Shown here: piece after piece, positions 11,104-23,151 of the stretch
How the letters are laid out: each line of letters opens with the position of its first letter
How positions within the stretch are numbered: position 1 is the stretch's first letter
Source of the DNA: Brachypterus glaber
Lineage: Eukaryota > Arthropoda > Insecta > Coleoptera > Kateretidae
Direction of reading: 5' to 3'
DNA: 64,000 nucleotides
Assembly: GCA_958510825.1 (NCBI GenBank)
Contig: OY294044.1
Span: forward strand, 73,420,095-73,484,094
Made by a program: the position numbers and the translations under genes
Notes under the pieces: model-generated
What the model was told of the DNA's origin: nothing
The model's input: only the letters and a program-made list of their open reading frames with translations
Databases searched by the model: none

Positions 11104-11310
11104 ATATAAAGAACTTTCACTTTCGGGTTTAGACCGTGTTAATGGATTTTCACTTTCCGACGTTTCGTCTCTTACTACTAGAGACATCTTCAGGGATTAA
11201 TCTGAAACTGATTAATCCCTGAAGATGTCTCTAGTAGTAAGAGACAAAACGTCGGAAAGTGAAAATCCATTAACACGGTCTAAACCCGAAAGTGAAAGTT
11301 CTTTATATCA
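11104..11310. repeat. ~205-bp near-perfect palindrome with hammerhead-like core (Penelope-type)
   Basis: Two arms of about 100 bp are almost identical inverted copies, meeting at TTAATCTGAAACTGATTAA (about 11199-11217). Each arm carries CTGAAGA, a hairpin-forming segment (GTCTCT..AGAGAC), then the core GAAAC (first arm, read on the minus strand) or AAAAC (second arm, plus strand). CUGANGA..stem..GAAA is the catalytic-core pattern of hammerhead ribozymes, known from Penelope-like retroelements. Here one extra base separates CUGAAGA from the stem, so activity is uncertain. A Penelope endonuclease fossil lies at 22.7-23.1 kb and a shortened version of this palindrome at 20075-20175. Confidence 0.6.
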
Positions 11311-11393
11311 TTTATTTAATTGCATTTATTTATTTATTTATTCATGTGATACAATACACTTTAACTCATGCACTTCGTAAGTAACACGAACAT

Positions 11394-11545
11394 AAGTGCC
11401 TATTCACAAGCTCGAATAAGAACATAACATAACAATGCGATGTCGTGATTGGCTTGATGGCCTTATGGCATATATCTTATAAGCTAATTACAGCATTGCA
11501 TTCTTATGTTTAATGTTCTTATGCAAGCTTCTGGATATGCTTTAA
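11394..11545. mobile_element. ~150-bp hairpin MITE, copy 2
   Basis: This is the second copy of the element at 10274-10423, in the same orientation, sharing TATTCACAAGCTCG, GATTGGCTTGATGG and GCAAGCTTCTGGATATG. Internal differences show the two copies are not a recent tandem duplication. Confidence 0.8.
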
Positions 11546-12857
11546 GCTGTATTTCTTTTATTACCTGATTGACTATTAAATTTATAAGTAAACTAAAAGA
11601 TGCAAGAAAGTTCCCGTAAGGATACAAATCAATTAACTATAGAGTAATTTTTTACATTAAGGTTTACTAACGTAACCTACGACGGAATGACCGAGGGGTA
11701 GGGGGTAAATGATTGCGTGACGAAGATGATTAGTGCAGGTGCCGGCCAGCGTGACTAAGCACGATGAGAGGAAAGGGGGGTGAAAGATGCTTAAAAATAA
11801 CGTATTCTAATTAATGGACGAACCCTTAATTGTTTCTGAGACAGGGGTTATTCTATTCTAACGGCCAGGTGTAGATAAATTATGCAGTGGGAAAAGGGAA
11901 ATGTGCGAAAGTGATATTTGTGTGTGTAACTTCGAAGCTAATCGACCTAAAAGCATATTTAATCATTTATAAAGGAACTTGCCCAAAAAAGACCAGAATA
12001 CTTGTAAAGAAACAATCAAGACAATAAAAAACTACTTATTATATCCTAAATTTATTACAGGTTAATAACTCAATATAACTAATTTATAAATCTAACTTTT
12101 GAAAGATTATATATATTTTATTTTAATTTAATTTAATTTCTTTAGGTAGAAAATGCTAATAAAGTTTACAATTGGTTTACATTGTATCACAGTAATTATC
12201 ACAAATTGTTTTTAACATAAATAAAAAGAAGTTTCTTAAGATTATTAAAATTATCACATGATTTTAGTTCCTGAGGCAACACGGTTTCTTGCCCCGATTG
12301 GAGTCATATGTTTTTAACTAATTTTGGGTCGCTGAAACCGAATCTGGCCTCAGAATATTTCTATTACCTAAGTTTTCTGAGAAAAATAAGACAAAAATGT
12401 TAAAAAATCATTATTTTATCCCTCTTTTGTTCTAAAATCACGGGAGACAAAAATATTCCAAGGACAAATTTGATTCGGCGACTTAATATTAGTTAAAAAA
12501 TACCCAACTTAAAGCATAGAAACTTTAAACTCATGGGTAGAATAAATAGGGATATTATGAAAAAAAAATATTTAAAGAAAATGGATAATGTGACAAAATT
12601 AAGTAGGGCCCTAGGGGTGGAGGGTAAGAAGAAGGGGACAAGCTTATCGCCACGTACTCATGCTAGGGGGTCAAAAATGAACTAAAAAAATGTTACATAT
12701 TATGGTTCTTATGTAATAAAGTAACATTTTTATGATGTAGAACCATTAAAAATATCTGAAACGCAAAAGCGTTTGAAAACTTTTATATTTTAGACGAACA
12801 AAATAGTGGAAATGGACTACACACTTTTTGTCACACTTCCTTTGCCTTTCCTCGCCT
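11546..12857. other. Non-coding stretch with a GC-richer patch at 11680-11790
   Basis: No gene is supported. The patch around 11680-11790 (GACGGAATGACCGAGGGG..CCGGCCAGCGTGAC) is locally GC-rich. It has no long open frame and no repeat partner inside the window. Confidence 0.45.
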
Positions 12858-13950
12858 CTAGCAACTCCAGAACACTTATGTGCATTCGTATGTATTATTA
12901 AACACGTTTGCGCATAAATATGTTTCACCAATCTCTGCTGCGCATGATATATTTGTATATCTTTGCCAGAACATTTCTAAATATTCGTATGCATTATTAA
13001 ACACTTTTGCGCATAAATATGTTCCACCAATCCCTACTGCGCATGATATATTTGTATTTTTTGCCAGAACACTTTTAAGCATTCGTATGTATTATTAAAC
13101 ACTTTTGCGCATATATGTTTTACCAATCCTTACTGCGCATGACATATTTGTATATCTTTGCCAGAACATTTCTAAATATTTCTATGTATTATTAAACACT
13201 TACACACACACACACATAACTATGTTCCACCAATCCTTATTGCGCATGACATATTTGTATACCTTTGCCAGAACATTTCTAAATATTCGTGTGTGTTATT
13301 AAACACTTTTGCGCATAAATATGTTCCACCAATTCCTACTGCGCATGATATATTTGTATATCTTTGGAAAAACACTTTTGCGTATTCGTATGTATTATTA
13401 AACACGTTTGCGCATAAAAGTGTTCCACCAATCTTTACTGAGCATGATATATTTGTATATCTTTGCCAGAATACTTTTGCGTATTCGTATGTATTATTAA
13501 ACACTTTTGCGAATAAATATGTTCTACCGATCCTTACTGCCCATGACATATTTGTATATGTTTGCCATAACACTTTTAAGCATTCGTATGTATTATTAAA
13601 CACTTTTGCGCATAAATATGTTCCACCAATCCTTACTGCGCATGACATATTTTTATATGTTTGCCAGAACACTTTTAAGCATTCGTATGTATTATTAAAC
13701 ACTTTTGCGCATAAATATGTTCCACCAATCCTTACTGCGCATGACATATTTGTATATGTTTGCCATAACACTTTTAAGCATTCGTATGTATTATTAAACA
13801 CTTTTGCGCATAAATATGTTCCACTAATCCTTACTGCGCATGACATATTTGTATATGTTTGCGAGAACACTTTTAAGCATTCGTATATATTAATAAACCC
13901 TTCTGCGCATACTTACGTTTGTCCAATCAGTACTGCGCATCGTAACTGGT
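12858..13950. repeat. Tandem satellite, ~99-bp unit, 11 copies
   Basis: Eleven head-to-tail units start with variants of ATTCGTATGTATTATTAAAC. Spacings are 96-101 bp, except one unit (13178-13286) lengthened to about 108 bp by a CA run (ACACACACACAC). Each unit contains TTTGCGCATAAATATGTTCC and TACTGCGCATGACATATTTG. Because the usual unit is a multiple of three, the array is open for about 220 codons on both strands (13220-13870 minus, 13293-13952 plus). These are repeat artefacts, not genes. Units in the second half are the most alike, suggesting recent homogenisation there. Confidence 0.95.
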
Positions 13951-15289
13951 GACCGACAATTTTTTTTGCTTGAAATGGACATAAATCAATATTAAAATTT
14001 GCAAAATACAAGGCTTTACCTATAAACTAATAAAAAGACTTCACAGTGGCGTGTATTTTGTTATTTTGCTAATATCTCCAGAATTATTGGTGCTACGAAA
14101 AAAATGGTTTTTACCTTTTTTATGGTAAATTTTATTACCTTCCTATACATGCCAAAATTATAATTGAACGATAAATTTTTTTAAAAAAATACCAAAAATT
14201 AACTTTTTTTTGCCCCTTTGACCCCCTTCTCCCCTACCCACATACCCCATTACCCCGCCGAGATATTCACTACGCAAATATACCCTCCAAATTTCAAATC
14301 GCTACCATTTGTCTTTCCCGAGTTATCGTGTTCACAGACCGACAGACAGACATTTTTTTAACATGGTCTCAAAAGTCTTAAAAACTTCGAAATCGTCTAG
14401 AAATGTGAAAAAATCGGAAAAAAAATTTTGAAAAAAAATGTGTATTTCAATACTTTTTTTTTTTAATTTTAGAATTCTAAAATATAAAAGTAAAAACAAA
14501 AAAAAATACAAAATATTTTGTTTTATAAATTATTTTTAAATTGGAATAATTGCATGTACTAAAATTTAAAAAATAAGACGTGCTGAATTTTTTTTAAGGT
14601 AAAATTTGGATTTTGCGCCTTTAAATGGATAAGAAAAATATATTTTTTGGGCTCGGGAAAAAAGTTTACACTGTGTACTTTAATTTTATATCTTTTTCAT
14701 TTATTTACTTTTTAGGAACAAACTAAGCAAAATAAAAAAATATTTGTATACATATTTTTGTAGAGAATTTTATAATCTACAAATTAAGTTCTATAAAGTT
14801 TTTAAAAAAATTTGATAGTTTTGCCACAAATGAGCAATTAAGTAAACTCTGCATTTTCATTTTAACCTTTTTATTTTTTTTCGCGTACTTACTCTGACAG
14901 TAGGTTCTTGACATATAGAGTTTTGAATTCCTAGTATTTTTTTAATATAAACTAAAATTTTTAAAACTCTACTCTTTTTTTTTAAGATTTTGAAAAAAAA
15001 CGTCATTATTTTTAAAGATTTTGAAAAAAAAAACGTCATTATTACCTGAACTTATATCTCAAAAATTTAAGGTGCTGGAATTTTTCTAAGGTCAGATTCG
15101 GATTCTACGCCGTCGAATTAGTAAAAAAAATTTACTTTTCGATCGGGGCAAAAAAAAAGTTGCGATTTGTTGCCTAGTGTTATTAAATTTAATAAGACCA
15201 TTAATAAACAAAGATTGGTTTATGTGACTACAAACATAACAGAAGTGCTAACAAAAAAGTAATTTCTACTTCTTGTATTGGAATCAAAA
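13951..15289. other. AT-rich non-coding stretch
   Basis: No gene is seen. CAGACCGACAGACAGACAT at about 14337-14354 belongs to the dispersed GACA/GTCC motif class. AAAAAACGTCATTATT occurs twice in tandem around 14995-15042. Confidence 0.5.
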
Positions 15290-16585
15290 ACAAGTCTCTG
15301 AGAGGTATGCTGGAAGCATGTTATTTTTCATTTTAAAAATAAATTCATAAGTTTTAAATGCTATTTTTTGTTTTTCAGATAACATTTCTAAAAGTTCTAA
15401 TATATAAAGTATTAGTGTAAATCTACCACATTTAATAATAATATGCATAACTTTATTTTGCAATAGTTGTAACTTATTTATTTCGGATTAATTTAAATTA
15501 GAAAATATGCTAGCACAAAACTCAAAGTGCGGTGCATTGATTGCAATATACAGTAATTTTTTTGTGTCTAAACTTAAATTTTTACGTATTCTACCAAGTG
15601 GAAAAACTTTTTTATACATTTTATTAGATAAATAGCTACAATACTGCTAAAACTTAAAGTATTTAAATCACGCCCAGATACTTAAACTCATTTACCCTTT
15701 CAATTACTACATTTTTAAACCTAAGTTTTCAAAATTAAGTTTTGATAAATTATACTTGCTACCATTTACCATGTACTTTTTCATTTATTTGTGCTAACAC
15801 TTAGTTTATTGTCACACAACCACTCAAAAATATATTTTAAGTCCTCATTCATTAGTTTAAACAATAAAGCTATATCATAACCACTAATGTATAATTTTGA
15901 GTCATCAGCAAACAACCTAATTTTACAGTTTTTTAAACACTTTACAATGTCATTAATGTACAATAAAAACAGGATAGGCCCTAGCACTACCCCCTGTGGG
16001 ACTCCATGCATGACGTTAATTAGTTCAGATAAAACATCCACCCATCCAACTTTTTGATACCTGTTAAAAAGGTATGAAATAAACCAATTTATAACAATTT
16101 TAAAAGTTCCATTTTTTTCAACTTTTTTATTAACAAAGTTTTGTTTACCGTTTCAAAGGATCTTTTAACGTCCAAAAAGTCTACTAAAATAATCTTACCA
16201 ATATCAATATCCTTTAAACATTCATCCACTACACACTGTATGACAGATTCACAGGAGTGACCTACACGAAAACCAGATTGGCACTTATCAATTACCTTGA
16301 ACTTATCACTAAATTTCAACAGTTGTTTTTTCACTACCAGTTCCAATACTTTTTCATATTCAGCACTAATGTTAACTGGTCTAAATTCTTAAAACTTCGA
16401 CGTTTTCTCAACTTTAGGTCCTAGTACAATGGTAGTATATATCCAGGACTCTGGAAGTATTTTCGGGACTCTGGAAATATACCAACAACATCAACACTGT
16501 CTTTCAAAATTTTTGTAGAAATTCCATCTAAGCCAGATTTGTTAGGTAAAGTAATAATAATCTTTTCAAGGTCACCCATTGTAAT
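15290..16585 (-). pseudogene. Non-LTR (LINE) reverse transcriptase, frameshifted fossil
   Basis: Read on the minus strand from about 16585, successive frames give a conventional LINE reverse transcriptase: LPNKSGLDGIS, then QSGFRVGHSCES and the ILVDFLDVKRSFETV block (16089-16346), then HGVPQGVVLGPILFLLYIND and the catalytic FADDSKLY (15781-16041), and after the stop a C-terminal part with RIRKNLSLDTKKLLY and MKNNMLPAYLSE down to about 15290. A frameshift lies near 16110, where the frame shifts into the W-F-I-S-Y-L block, and several stops follow. Motif order fits the Jockey/CR1 range of clades. ORF1, the endonuclease and the 3' tail are not seen. It is clearly dead and non-autonomous. Confidence 0.9.
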
Positions 16586-16734
16586 CCTTTTAAATTCTAA
16601 AATTTAATTAATTAATTTTGCGGTTCTCAGGTGTTATAAAAGTATAAAAAACAATATGGTTTGCCTACTAATTTCGTTTATTGTATGCCTTTCAATAATA
16701 TAAATTAACCACACTTTTTGTGCCCGCCATTTAG
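16586..16734. other. Short non-coding spacer
   Basis: AT-rich sequence between the LINE fossil and the inverted satellite unit. Nothing is recognised. Confidence 0.4.
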
Positions 16735-16885
16735 CATATTTTGAAGTGGGGTCTGCAGCAAAGACCCACGGCTTCAAACTCAAATTTATTTCAAAAGTTA
16801 AAAATTAGAAAATTGTTCACAAGTTGACTAGCATGGTTAGATATGTTTTTGTAAAAAAAAGTTTTAAAATATTTTTACATATAAT
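16735..16885 (-). repeat. Inverted partial unit of the ~320-bp tandem array
   Basis: On the minus strand this segment reads AAACATATCTAACCATGC..GTCAACTTGTGAAC..TTTGAAGCC..CTGCAGACCCCACTT..GCTAAATGGCGGGCAC. This matches the junction region of the plus-oriented units at 17205-18170. It shows that the array's sequence exists in both orientations within 1.5 kb. Confidence 0.75.
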
Positions 16886-17200
16886 ATAATATAATTTAAG
16901 TGTTTTAGGGGCAATTTCGGTGTCTGGCACGTAGAATCTTTTGATGATTTGGATATAATTTGGTATGCTTAAAAACTAAAAAAATAGTATTTCAATTTAA
17001 ATTTTCCATTCATAAAAAATTAGATAATAAGTAATGTATAGGTAATTTTCAAAAAAATTTACTGTTTTTGCGTAATTTTACGAATACTAGGGGCCCAATT
17101 AGGGAAAGGAGAAGTTTGATTACCCTCATATTATCAGATTTTAATAGATATACCAAAATAATTTTTTTTAGGATAAAAGAAAAGAATTAAGTCTACCTTA
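16886..17200. repeat. Diverged copy of the 57.8-kb/62.9-kb dispersed repeat
   Basis: Words such as GTAGAATCTTTTGATGATTT, GGGCCCAATTAGGGA and GAGAAGTTTGAT, together with the long AT spacers between them, match the repeat present at 57771-58560 and 62890-63200. It is non-coding and lies between the inverted unit and the plus-oriented tandem units. Confidence 0.55.
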
Positions 17201-17204
17201 ATGT

Positions 17205-18172
17205 ACCACAGTTTGATGAGCCGCGGCGCTATACTGCGGACCCAACTTTAAAATGGACCTAATGGAGAGTACTTAAAAGATGGGCAAATACAAATGTAGC
17301 AAATATCAAAGGAATATCTATATTATCGAATGACATCCTTGTTTTTTTTCTCATTAGCGTTGTTGACGCCATCTATTAGCGACGAAAATAGATTTTTTTG
17401 CTGAAAACTGTCTGCGGCGCATCCTATGTACAAAAATTTGAAAATTTTTTTGTCACAAAAACATATCTAACCATGCAAGTCAATTTGTGAACAAATTTCA
17501 ATTTTTTATCTTCTCAAATAATTTTTTTAAGGACCACAGTTTGAAGCCGCGGCGCTTCGCTGCAGACCCAACTTTAAAATGGGCTAAATGGCGGACCCTT
17601 AAAGTGTAAACAATGGAAGTTTAAAAATAAATAAAGAAATATTTGTGTTATCGAAAGGAATATTTGGCTTTTCTGACAAGCGTTGTTTTCGCCATCTGTT
17701 GACGTCGAAAAAAAGCCATTTTTTTACCGGATACTGACTGCAGCTCCATCTATGTTAAATAATTGAAACCTTTTTTTTTACAAAAACATAGCTAACAATG
17801 CTAGTCAACTTTTGACTAAATTTCTAATTTTTAAAATATTTTTTTTAAGGACCACAGTTTGAAGCCGCTTTGCTGCGGACCCCACTTTAAAATGTGCTAA
17901 ATGGCGGGCACTTAAAGTATGGTTAATGGAAATATAAAGTTAATAAAGGAATATTTATATTATCGAAAGGCATATTTGGTTTTTCTGGCAAGCGTTGCTT
18001 ACGCCATCTTTTGGCGTAAAAAAAAAGCCATTTTTTACCGTAAACTGGTGGCAGCACCCTCTATGTACAAAAATTTGATACTTTTTTTTCACACAAACAT
18101 AGGTAACCATGAGAGCCAACTTGTGACCAAATTTCAAGTTTTTAACTTTCAAAATATAACTATTATGCTAGA
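17205..18172 (+). repeat. Tandem array, three ~320-bp units
   Basis: Units start at ACCACAGTTTGA/ACCACAGTTTGAAGCCGC near 17205, 17533 and 17851 (spacing 328 and 318 bp). Each carries TGCGGACCCAACTTTAAAAT, AAAGGAATAT..TTATCGAA, GCGTTG..CGCCATCT, and ends with AACATA..TAACCATG..GTCAA. The repeated CGCCATCT word recurs elsewhere in the window. A 65-85 codon frame in the third unit is a by-product. No gene is present. Confidence 0.85.
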
Positions 18173-19634
18173 ATAATGAAATGTTGACTTTTTTATACGG
18201 GCTAAATTCTTTGGCCCCTAGGGATAGAATTAGAGGTCGGATCAAAAAAATATTTTGAACGTAGGAACGACACAATAAAAAATCAAAAAGATATGAGATC
18301 TGTTGCCATGTTATGGCAATCAAAAGAAAAAGTTGCAATTTAAAGAAGTTAAACTAACGTAAAAATTTTCATAAACCGCAAGAAACATGTATAAATTTGT
18401 TAATGAATAAATAGTAATAACATAAACTGAAGAAAATGCACGTGAGTGGATATAACTAGTGACTCACCAGTGATGAAGCTGCAATGGATGTGGAAGACTT
18501 TCAGAATGTTTACATATGTTTGTTTAAAATTAATGGAGAGCACCTGCAACAAGGCAAAAGCTTATTTAGGGCTATATGAATCAGTTGTATAAGTATGTAA
18601 TAAATAAAATAAATAAATAAACAAATAAGTTTTTTTTAAATCTACACTGTATATATTTTACTGTAGTAGAAAGTACTCATGTGTATTTCTTTAAGTGCCA
18701 TTATATTTTTGTATTCAAATTTATTCATAAAAATGGGCCCATCATCCTCGATATGTATCCTTTAAAACGTTTTAAATTGTGATATATTATGTGGTAAATG
18801 TGGCAATCCAGTCATTTGTTATAGATTAGTTCTGATCTTATTTATAAATGGGGACAAAAAATGTGAGTTTCACTTAAAAGCATTTTTCCTTAATTTTCCT
18901 TTTTAATTTGGCTGACTACTAGGCGAGATATTCGTAAATTAATAAATTATAGCTTTACGATTTATAAAAATTTTATAAAACTAAATTTAATGTTTTTTTA
19001 AATTACAGCATTAAAATCTACATAAACCTACGGAAAAAGTTGTATGCATCCATAGTTTTTTCTAAGCTATTATTGCACCATATTAATATTTGTATTATAT
19101 ACATATTATATTATATATTATCTTATATATAATATATAATATATTATGAAGCATAGTCCATAATGAAACTTATTTTCCAATTCCAATAATGGCATTTTCC
19201 TAGGATAGTTTGCCAGCTCGATCTACTATTATTGACTGCCTACACAAAACCGTCTCACTTTGTAGTGATGTTTGAGCAGGAGCAAACTTATAAAACATCT
19301 TTGAAAATCATAAAAAGTTATCCACGTATACAACGAAATAAATTTAAATTTAACATCTCATATTAATAATCACGACTCACTTAAAACTTTACAATTAAAC
19401 GATCACTTTCTCGACATTACATAAAATAAAAAATAAATTGGGTCTTTAATTAAAATATTTGTACTGGGATGACTTTCCTGATTTTTTCCGATATTTACTT
19501 TTTCCACTTTTCATAGAAATAAATTTTTGTGAAAATTTTTCTTTCTCGTGGAATATCTTAAATACTGATTGAGATAGATCAAAACGGGTTTCAACATTAA
19601 AAAGGGTATTTTTATACGTTACATATAATTTATA
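18173..19634. other. AT-rich non-coding stretch
   Basis: No gene is seen. A strongly palindromic AT tract (TATATTATCTTATATATAAT region) lies at about 19080-19146, and A/T homopolymer runs are frequent. Confidence 0.5.
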
Positions 19635-19762
19635 GTATATTACGAACCGAGTACGCAAATCTAGTTTTTAGTGCAGTGCCTTTTTACGAGGCGCAGCCGA
19701 GTAAATTAAGCACTCTATGTGCACTGAAATGGTTTGCGTGGAGATGCGTATACTATTTTTCC
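19635..19762. repeat. ~125-bp dispersed repeat, copy 1
   Basis: Bounded by AGTATATTACG and CGTATACTATT, this segment contains ACCGAGTACGCAAATCTAG, GGCGCAGCCGAGTAAA and GCACTG pairs. A reverse-complement copy lies at about 60755-60890, inside the piggyBac-like element. The imperfect inverted ends suggest a small MITE. Confidence 0.7.
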
Positions 19763-20074
19763 TACGACATAACACCTAACCATAAAAAAAAGCAAAAATT
19801 ATCTTAAAATTAGTTTGTCAATTTGAGGTTATGTGTTTGACTTTTACTAATTTTCGTTTGGACTTTATTTTTACTTTAAAATTTAGGATGTACTCTTAAA
19901 GGGGCCTACATTTAATAGAAATAATTACTAGAACAGTTTTTTTAACACATTTAAAATGTTAATAAAGCCAATAGGCCAAATTTTAAGAAATTTTTTATTT
20001 CAACGACAAAATATTAATTAAATTGTATAGGTACCTATTTAAAATAAATATTTATTAATAATGATTTTTATAAA

Positions 20075-20175
20075 GAATTTCACTTTCGGGCTTAGAGCGT
20101 GTTGATGGAAAATCCATCATCACTGTCTAAACCCGAAAATTCTTTATATCTTAGTGGCCGTGAAAGCTTAAAATC
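20075..20175. repeat. Shortened copy of the Penelope-type palindrome
   Basis: AAAGAATTTCACTTTCGGGC..AGCGTGTTGATGGA and the inverted GTCTAAACCCGAAAATTCTT form a ~90-bp palindrome, followed by CTTAGTGGCCGTGAAAGCTT. The same words surround the long palindrome at 11104-11310, but here the hammerhead-like core is deleted and the arms meet at GGAAAATCC. Confidence 0.65.
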
Positions 20176-22671
20176 TAAAATAATGATTTTTATTAAAAAA
20201 CTAAACTATAGTTCGTTGGTCCAAACTTTACACATAAAAAATTTTGACGTCACACCAGAAACACTGTGTGTTCGACTTTAAGAGTTGTTCCAGTAACATT
20301 TATAATAGTCTAGGCTAGTCCCACCTTCGGATAGTAACTCTCAACAACTGCTGTTAAGATAAAACTCTTACTTGCAGATTTAATCTTGTAGATCATTTTG
20401 TTAGCCAAAAAATGGTTATTAACAGGTTAAAAACCATGTTTTTTTAGTGAAAGAAGAAATTAAACTGTTACATTGTTTGTGGTAATGTATCTGCCTAAAA
20501 ATTCAGTACCATTCTCGAGCCATCTTTTAGTATAGACGGGAGATATAGCTATTTTTTTGAGGCGGTGCATCGCGCCGCACTGGTATCCTGTTACTCAGTT
20601 ATGCTAACCATTGCTATCAACAGTTGGTATATAATAAGGTTAAAATTAAAAAAAAAAATAACTATAATGGAAACAGATTTGTAATTTTTTATTTTTCTTT
20701 CCCATTTTGAAAATTTTCAAAAAATTTGGAAAGCCTTGAATTAGTGAAAAAAAAATATATATTTTTTTGCTTATTTTTGCGTTTTATGTCGTTTTATGTC
20801 AAACAACATTGATTTTGAGCAAACAAAATAATCGCTCAGTGAGTCGGTAAGTCTGTCTGGGAAATCTTGTTAAAACGATATCTTAAGAACGCTTTAGGCT
20901 AGAGACTTTTTTTTAACATACAAGTGTGCTACCAAAACATCGCGCTTGGGTTTTATTTTAGTAAAAATAAAGGTGGGGCAAGGGGGCAAATGGGAAAAAA
21001 AAACAATATTGTTTCACAAACATTTTAAAATTGCTACACAGGGGTTTTTAGGTCGCTTAAACTGAATCTGATGATAAAAATTATATTTGACGCAAATAGA
21101 CCAGGAGCAAGAGCCGTAAATATGTATATATCATAAATATATTTTAATTTTATTTATAAGATTTTAACGCTAATGAGCTCAAATACAAGCTTTTTTATAC
21201 TTTATAAAAAAGGTTTTGTGCACTTTTCTAGCTAGAGAGTCTGTTTTATTGATATTTTGGTTTTTAAGAAAACTTCGAAATTTTGGAATTAATTTTGACC
21301 GCGGCTGCTACATTCTATCCCACATGTATAAGCGCCTTCGCCAAAATTGTGAAAAAAATAACGCTTTAATATCATATAATTTTTCATACATAGCATTTCA
21401 TTTGTCTTTCTAGAATTAACAGGCCTCGGGGCTACGCCCCTTGGTCAGCCTACCTTTTTCTTAGAAAATTAAACAGTTTCCACCTCAGTATGTAATAAAC
21501 GATTATACCTACTATCAATCGGAGCAAAAATTCATCATTTTTACCATTCAAACTCTATTTCAAAAATATTCCAGAGCGTTTACCGCCAAATAAGTAATTT
21601 TTAGTTATTTTGGGACCAAAATAACTATTTTATATTATCAATTAACTTTTATCGGAGACGAAAAAATTCGATAATTTTTAACCTAAATGATATTTTCTTG
21701 TTTGTTCGTTTGGACTTTTTTTCCTTTATACCTTTAATTATATTTTCTTGTTTGTTCATGTTAGTCAATGGTTGACAAACTTTCATTTTCATGCGTTATA
21801 ACTAATTTTAGTTTTTACAGCATTAATAGTTTTTACAGTAAGCTTTTAGCAGGCTTTTAACGTTTTTCCAGGGTATTAATTTAAACGTGACCATAAATCA
21901 TAAATAGTAAAAACTAAAACATATTTTTTACCGAAAAAAATAAAATACTGTTCATTATTCATGATGCTTTTACCGTTTTTAACTACTTATGACCATAAAT
22001 CTTATAGTCATAAAATGAGACATAAAATTGTGAAGGTCTTAGGAAATGTGTAACTATATTAGGGTAGTGTCTAACTTAGACACCAGAGTCTAAGTAGGTC
22101 TAAGTCAATATGCTGCATGTTAATCACTTTTTGGTGAAATCTGTAAAAACACAAATTGTAAAAGAAGAAATGAAGATTAAGGAAATTTTTGACTTGTATA
22201 CCGTATATAATAATAAACAATATTTTTTGTATTTAGGTATAGTTTTATTGAAAACGTATAAGTATCTACCGAGCGCATTCGGAACTTTTATTTCATCTTC
22301 AGGGCTGGGACTGAAAAGTAAGTAAAAGGGGGGCGAGGGGAGCTTAAAATTAGGTTATGTTAATTTTTTAAAAACTTACAGGATGCAGCAAGGGAAATAT
22401 AGTTGTTTTAATATACATTGAGAGCAATAAGGACAATTACAAACACTTTAAAACTTAAAAACTAAAATAAAATTTCGGGACATCATGACAGTTCAAATGA
22501 CTTTGCTCTTCTTCTGCATGATGGCTAAGTGCAAAGGATAAATGGCCAGTTTGACGAGGAAGGTTAGGCGGCCAGTGACAATCAATTTCAAAAAAGTTTT
22601 TTGAAAAACATTTTAAAAATCAAAATAAGTTTTTAAAAAGGGGATTAAAATTGTTATTTAGGTTTGTTTGG
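20176..22671. other. Non-coding stretch
   Basis: No gene is supported in these 2.5 kb. Items seen are a short GC hairpin, CCTCGGGGCTACGCCCCTTGG (about 21424-21444), a GTCTGTCTGG motif at about 20860, and a few frames under 75 codons with no recognisable motifs. Confidence 0.45.
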
Positions 22672-23090
22672 TTATTAATACATAGGTTTTTATTTTGTAC
22701 TGATGCCAGTGAAATTTCTAGATCTTCTAGTAAAGAAAGTTTTGGATCATATTTGTGTATGTAGAGTTAGTGCAAAATTTCGGTGTTATTTTTAGGGTCG
22801 AAAATGTGATGGTTGTATTGATGGTGGTGACCAAAAACCGATTTACTCGGTCTTGATGTGTTCACTACATCTTATACCGATTGCCCTGGTAGTTTTACCG
22901 ATGTAAAAAGTATTGCAGGGGGGACAACTAATCTTATATATTCCACTTTTTCCCAATTGTGGGATTGGGTCTTTTGTGTTTGTTAGGTGATTGCCCAAGC
23001 TGGTGGAAGAAATGCACAAAAAAAGGAAAAAAAATATATGGTATGGAAAATTACCTAAATAACTAGATAACTTTCTTTTACACCGGGTGC
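22672..23090 (-). pseudogene. Penelope-like element GIY-YIG endonuclease fossil
   Basis: The minus-strand frame contains the hallmark NHLTNTKDPIPQLGKSGIYKI, then CPPCNTFYIGKTTRAIGIR and SEHIKTE. This is the GIY..YIG nuclease domain that follows the reverse transcriptase in Penelope-like elements. A stop/frameshift follows near 22845. In the next frame the C-terminus continues (YNHHIFDPKNNTEILH, YDPKLSLLEDLEI) to about 22672. Upstream of the GIY motif only about 50 residues remain (MSTRCKRKLSSYLGN..), and no reverse transcriptase catalytic motif is present. It is a truncated, frameshifted fossil. Palindromes with hammerhead-like cores at 11.1 kb and 20.1 kb fit the same element class. Confidence 0.88.
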
Positions 23091-23151
23091 TCATATGTTT
23101 TGTATTTGTAGGTATACGATGGTGTTCAATATTGTTATTATAATATTCACA

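Noticed and set aside
13220..13952. Two ~220-codon overlapping frames on opposite strands
   Set aside because: Both are translations of the 99-bp satellite; the codons repeat every 33 residues and follow the DNA repeat, not protein constraint.
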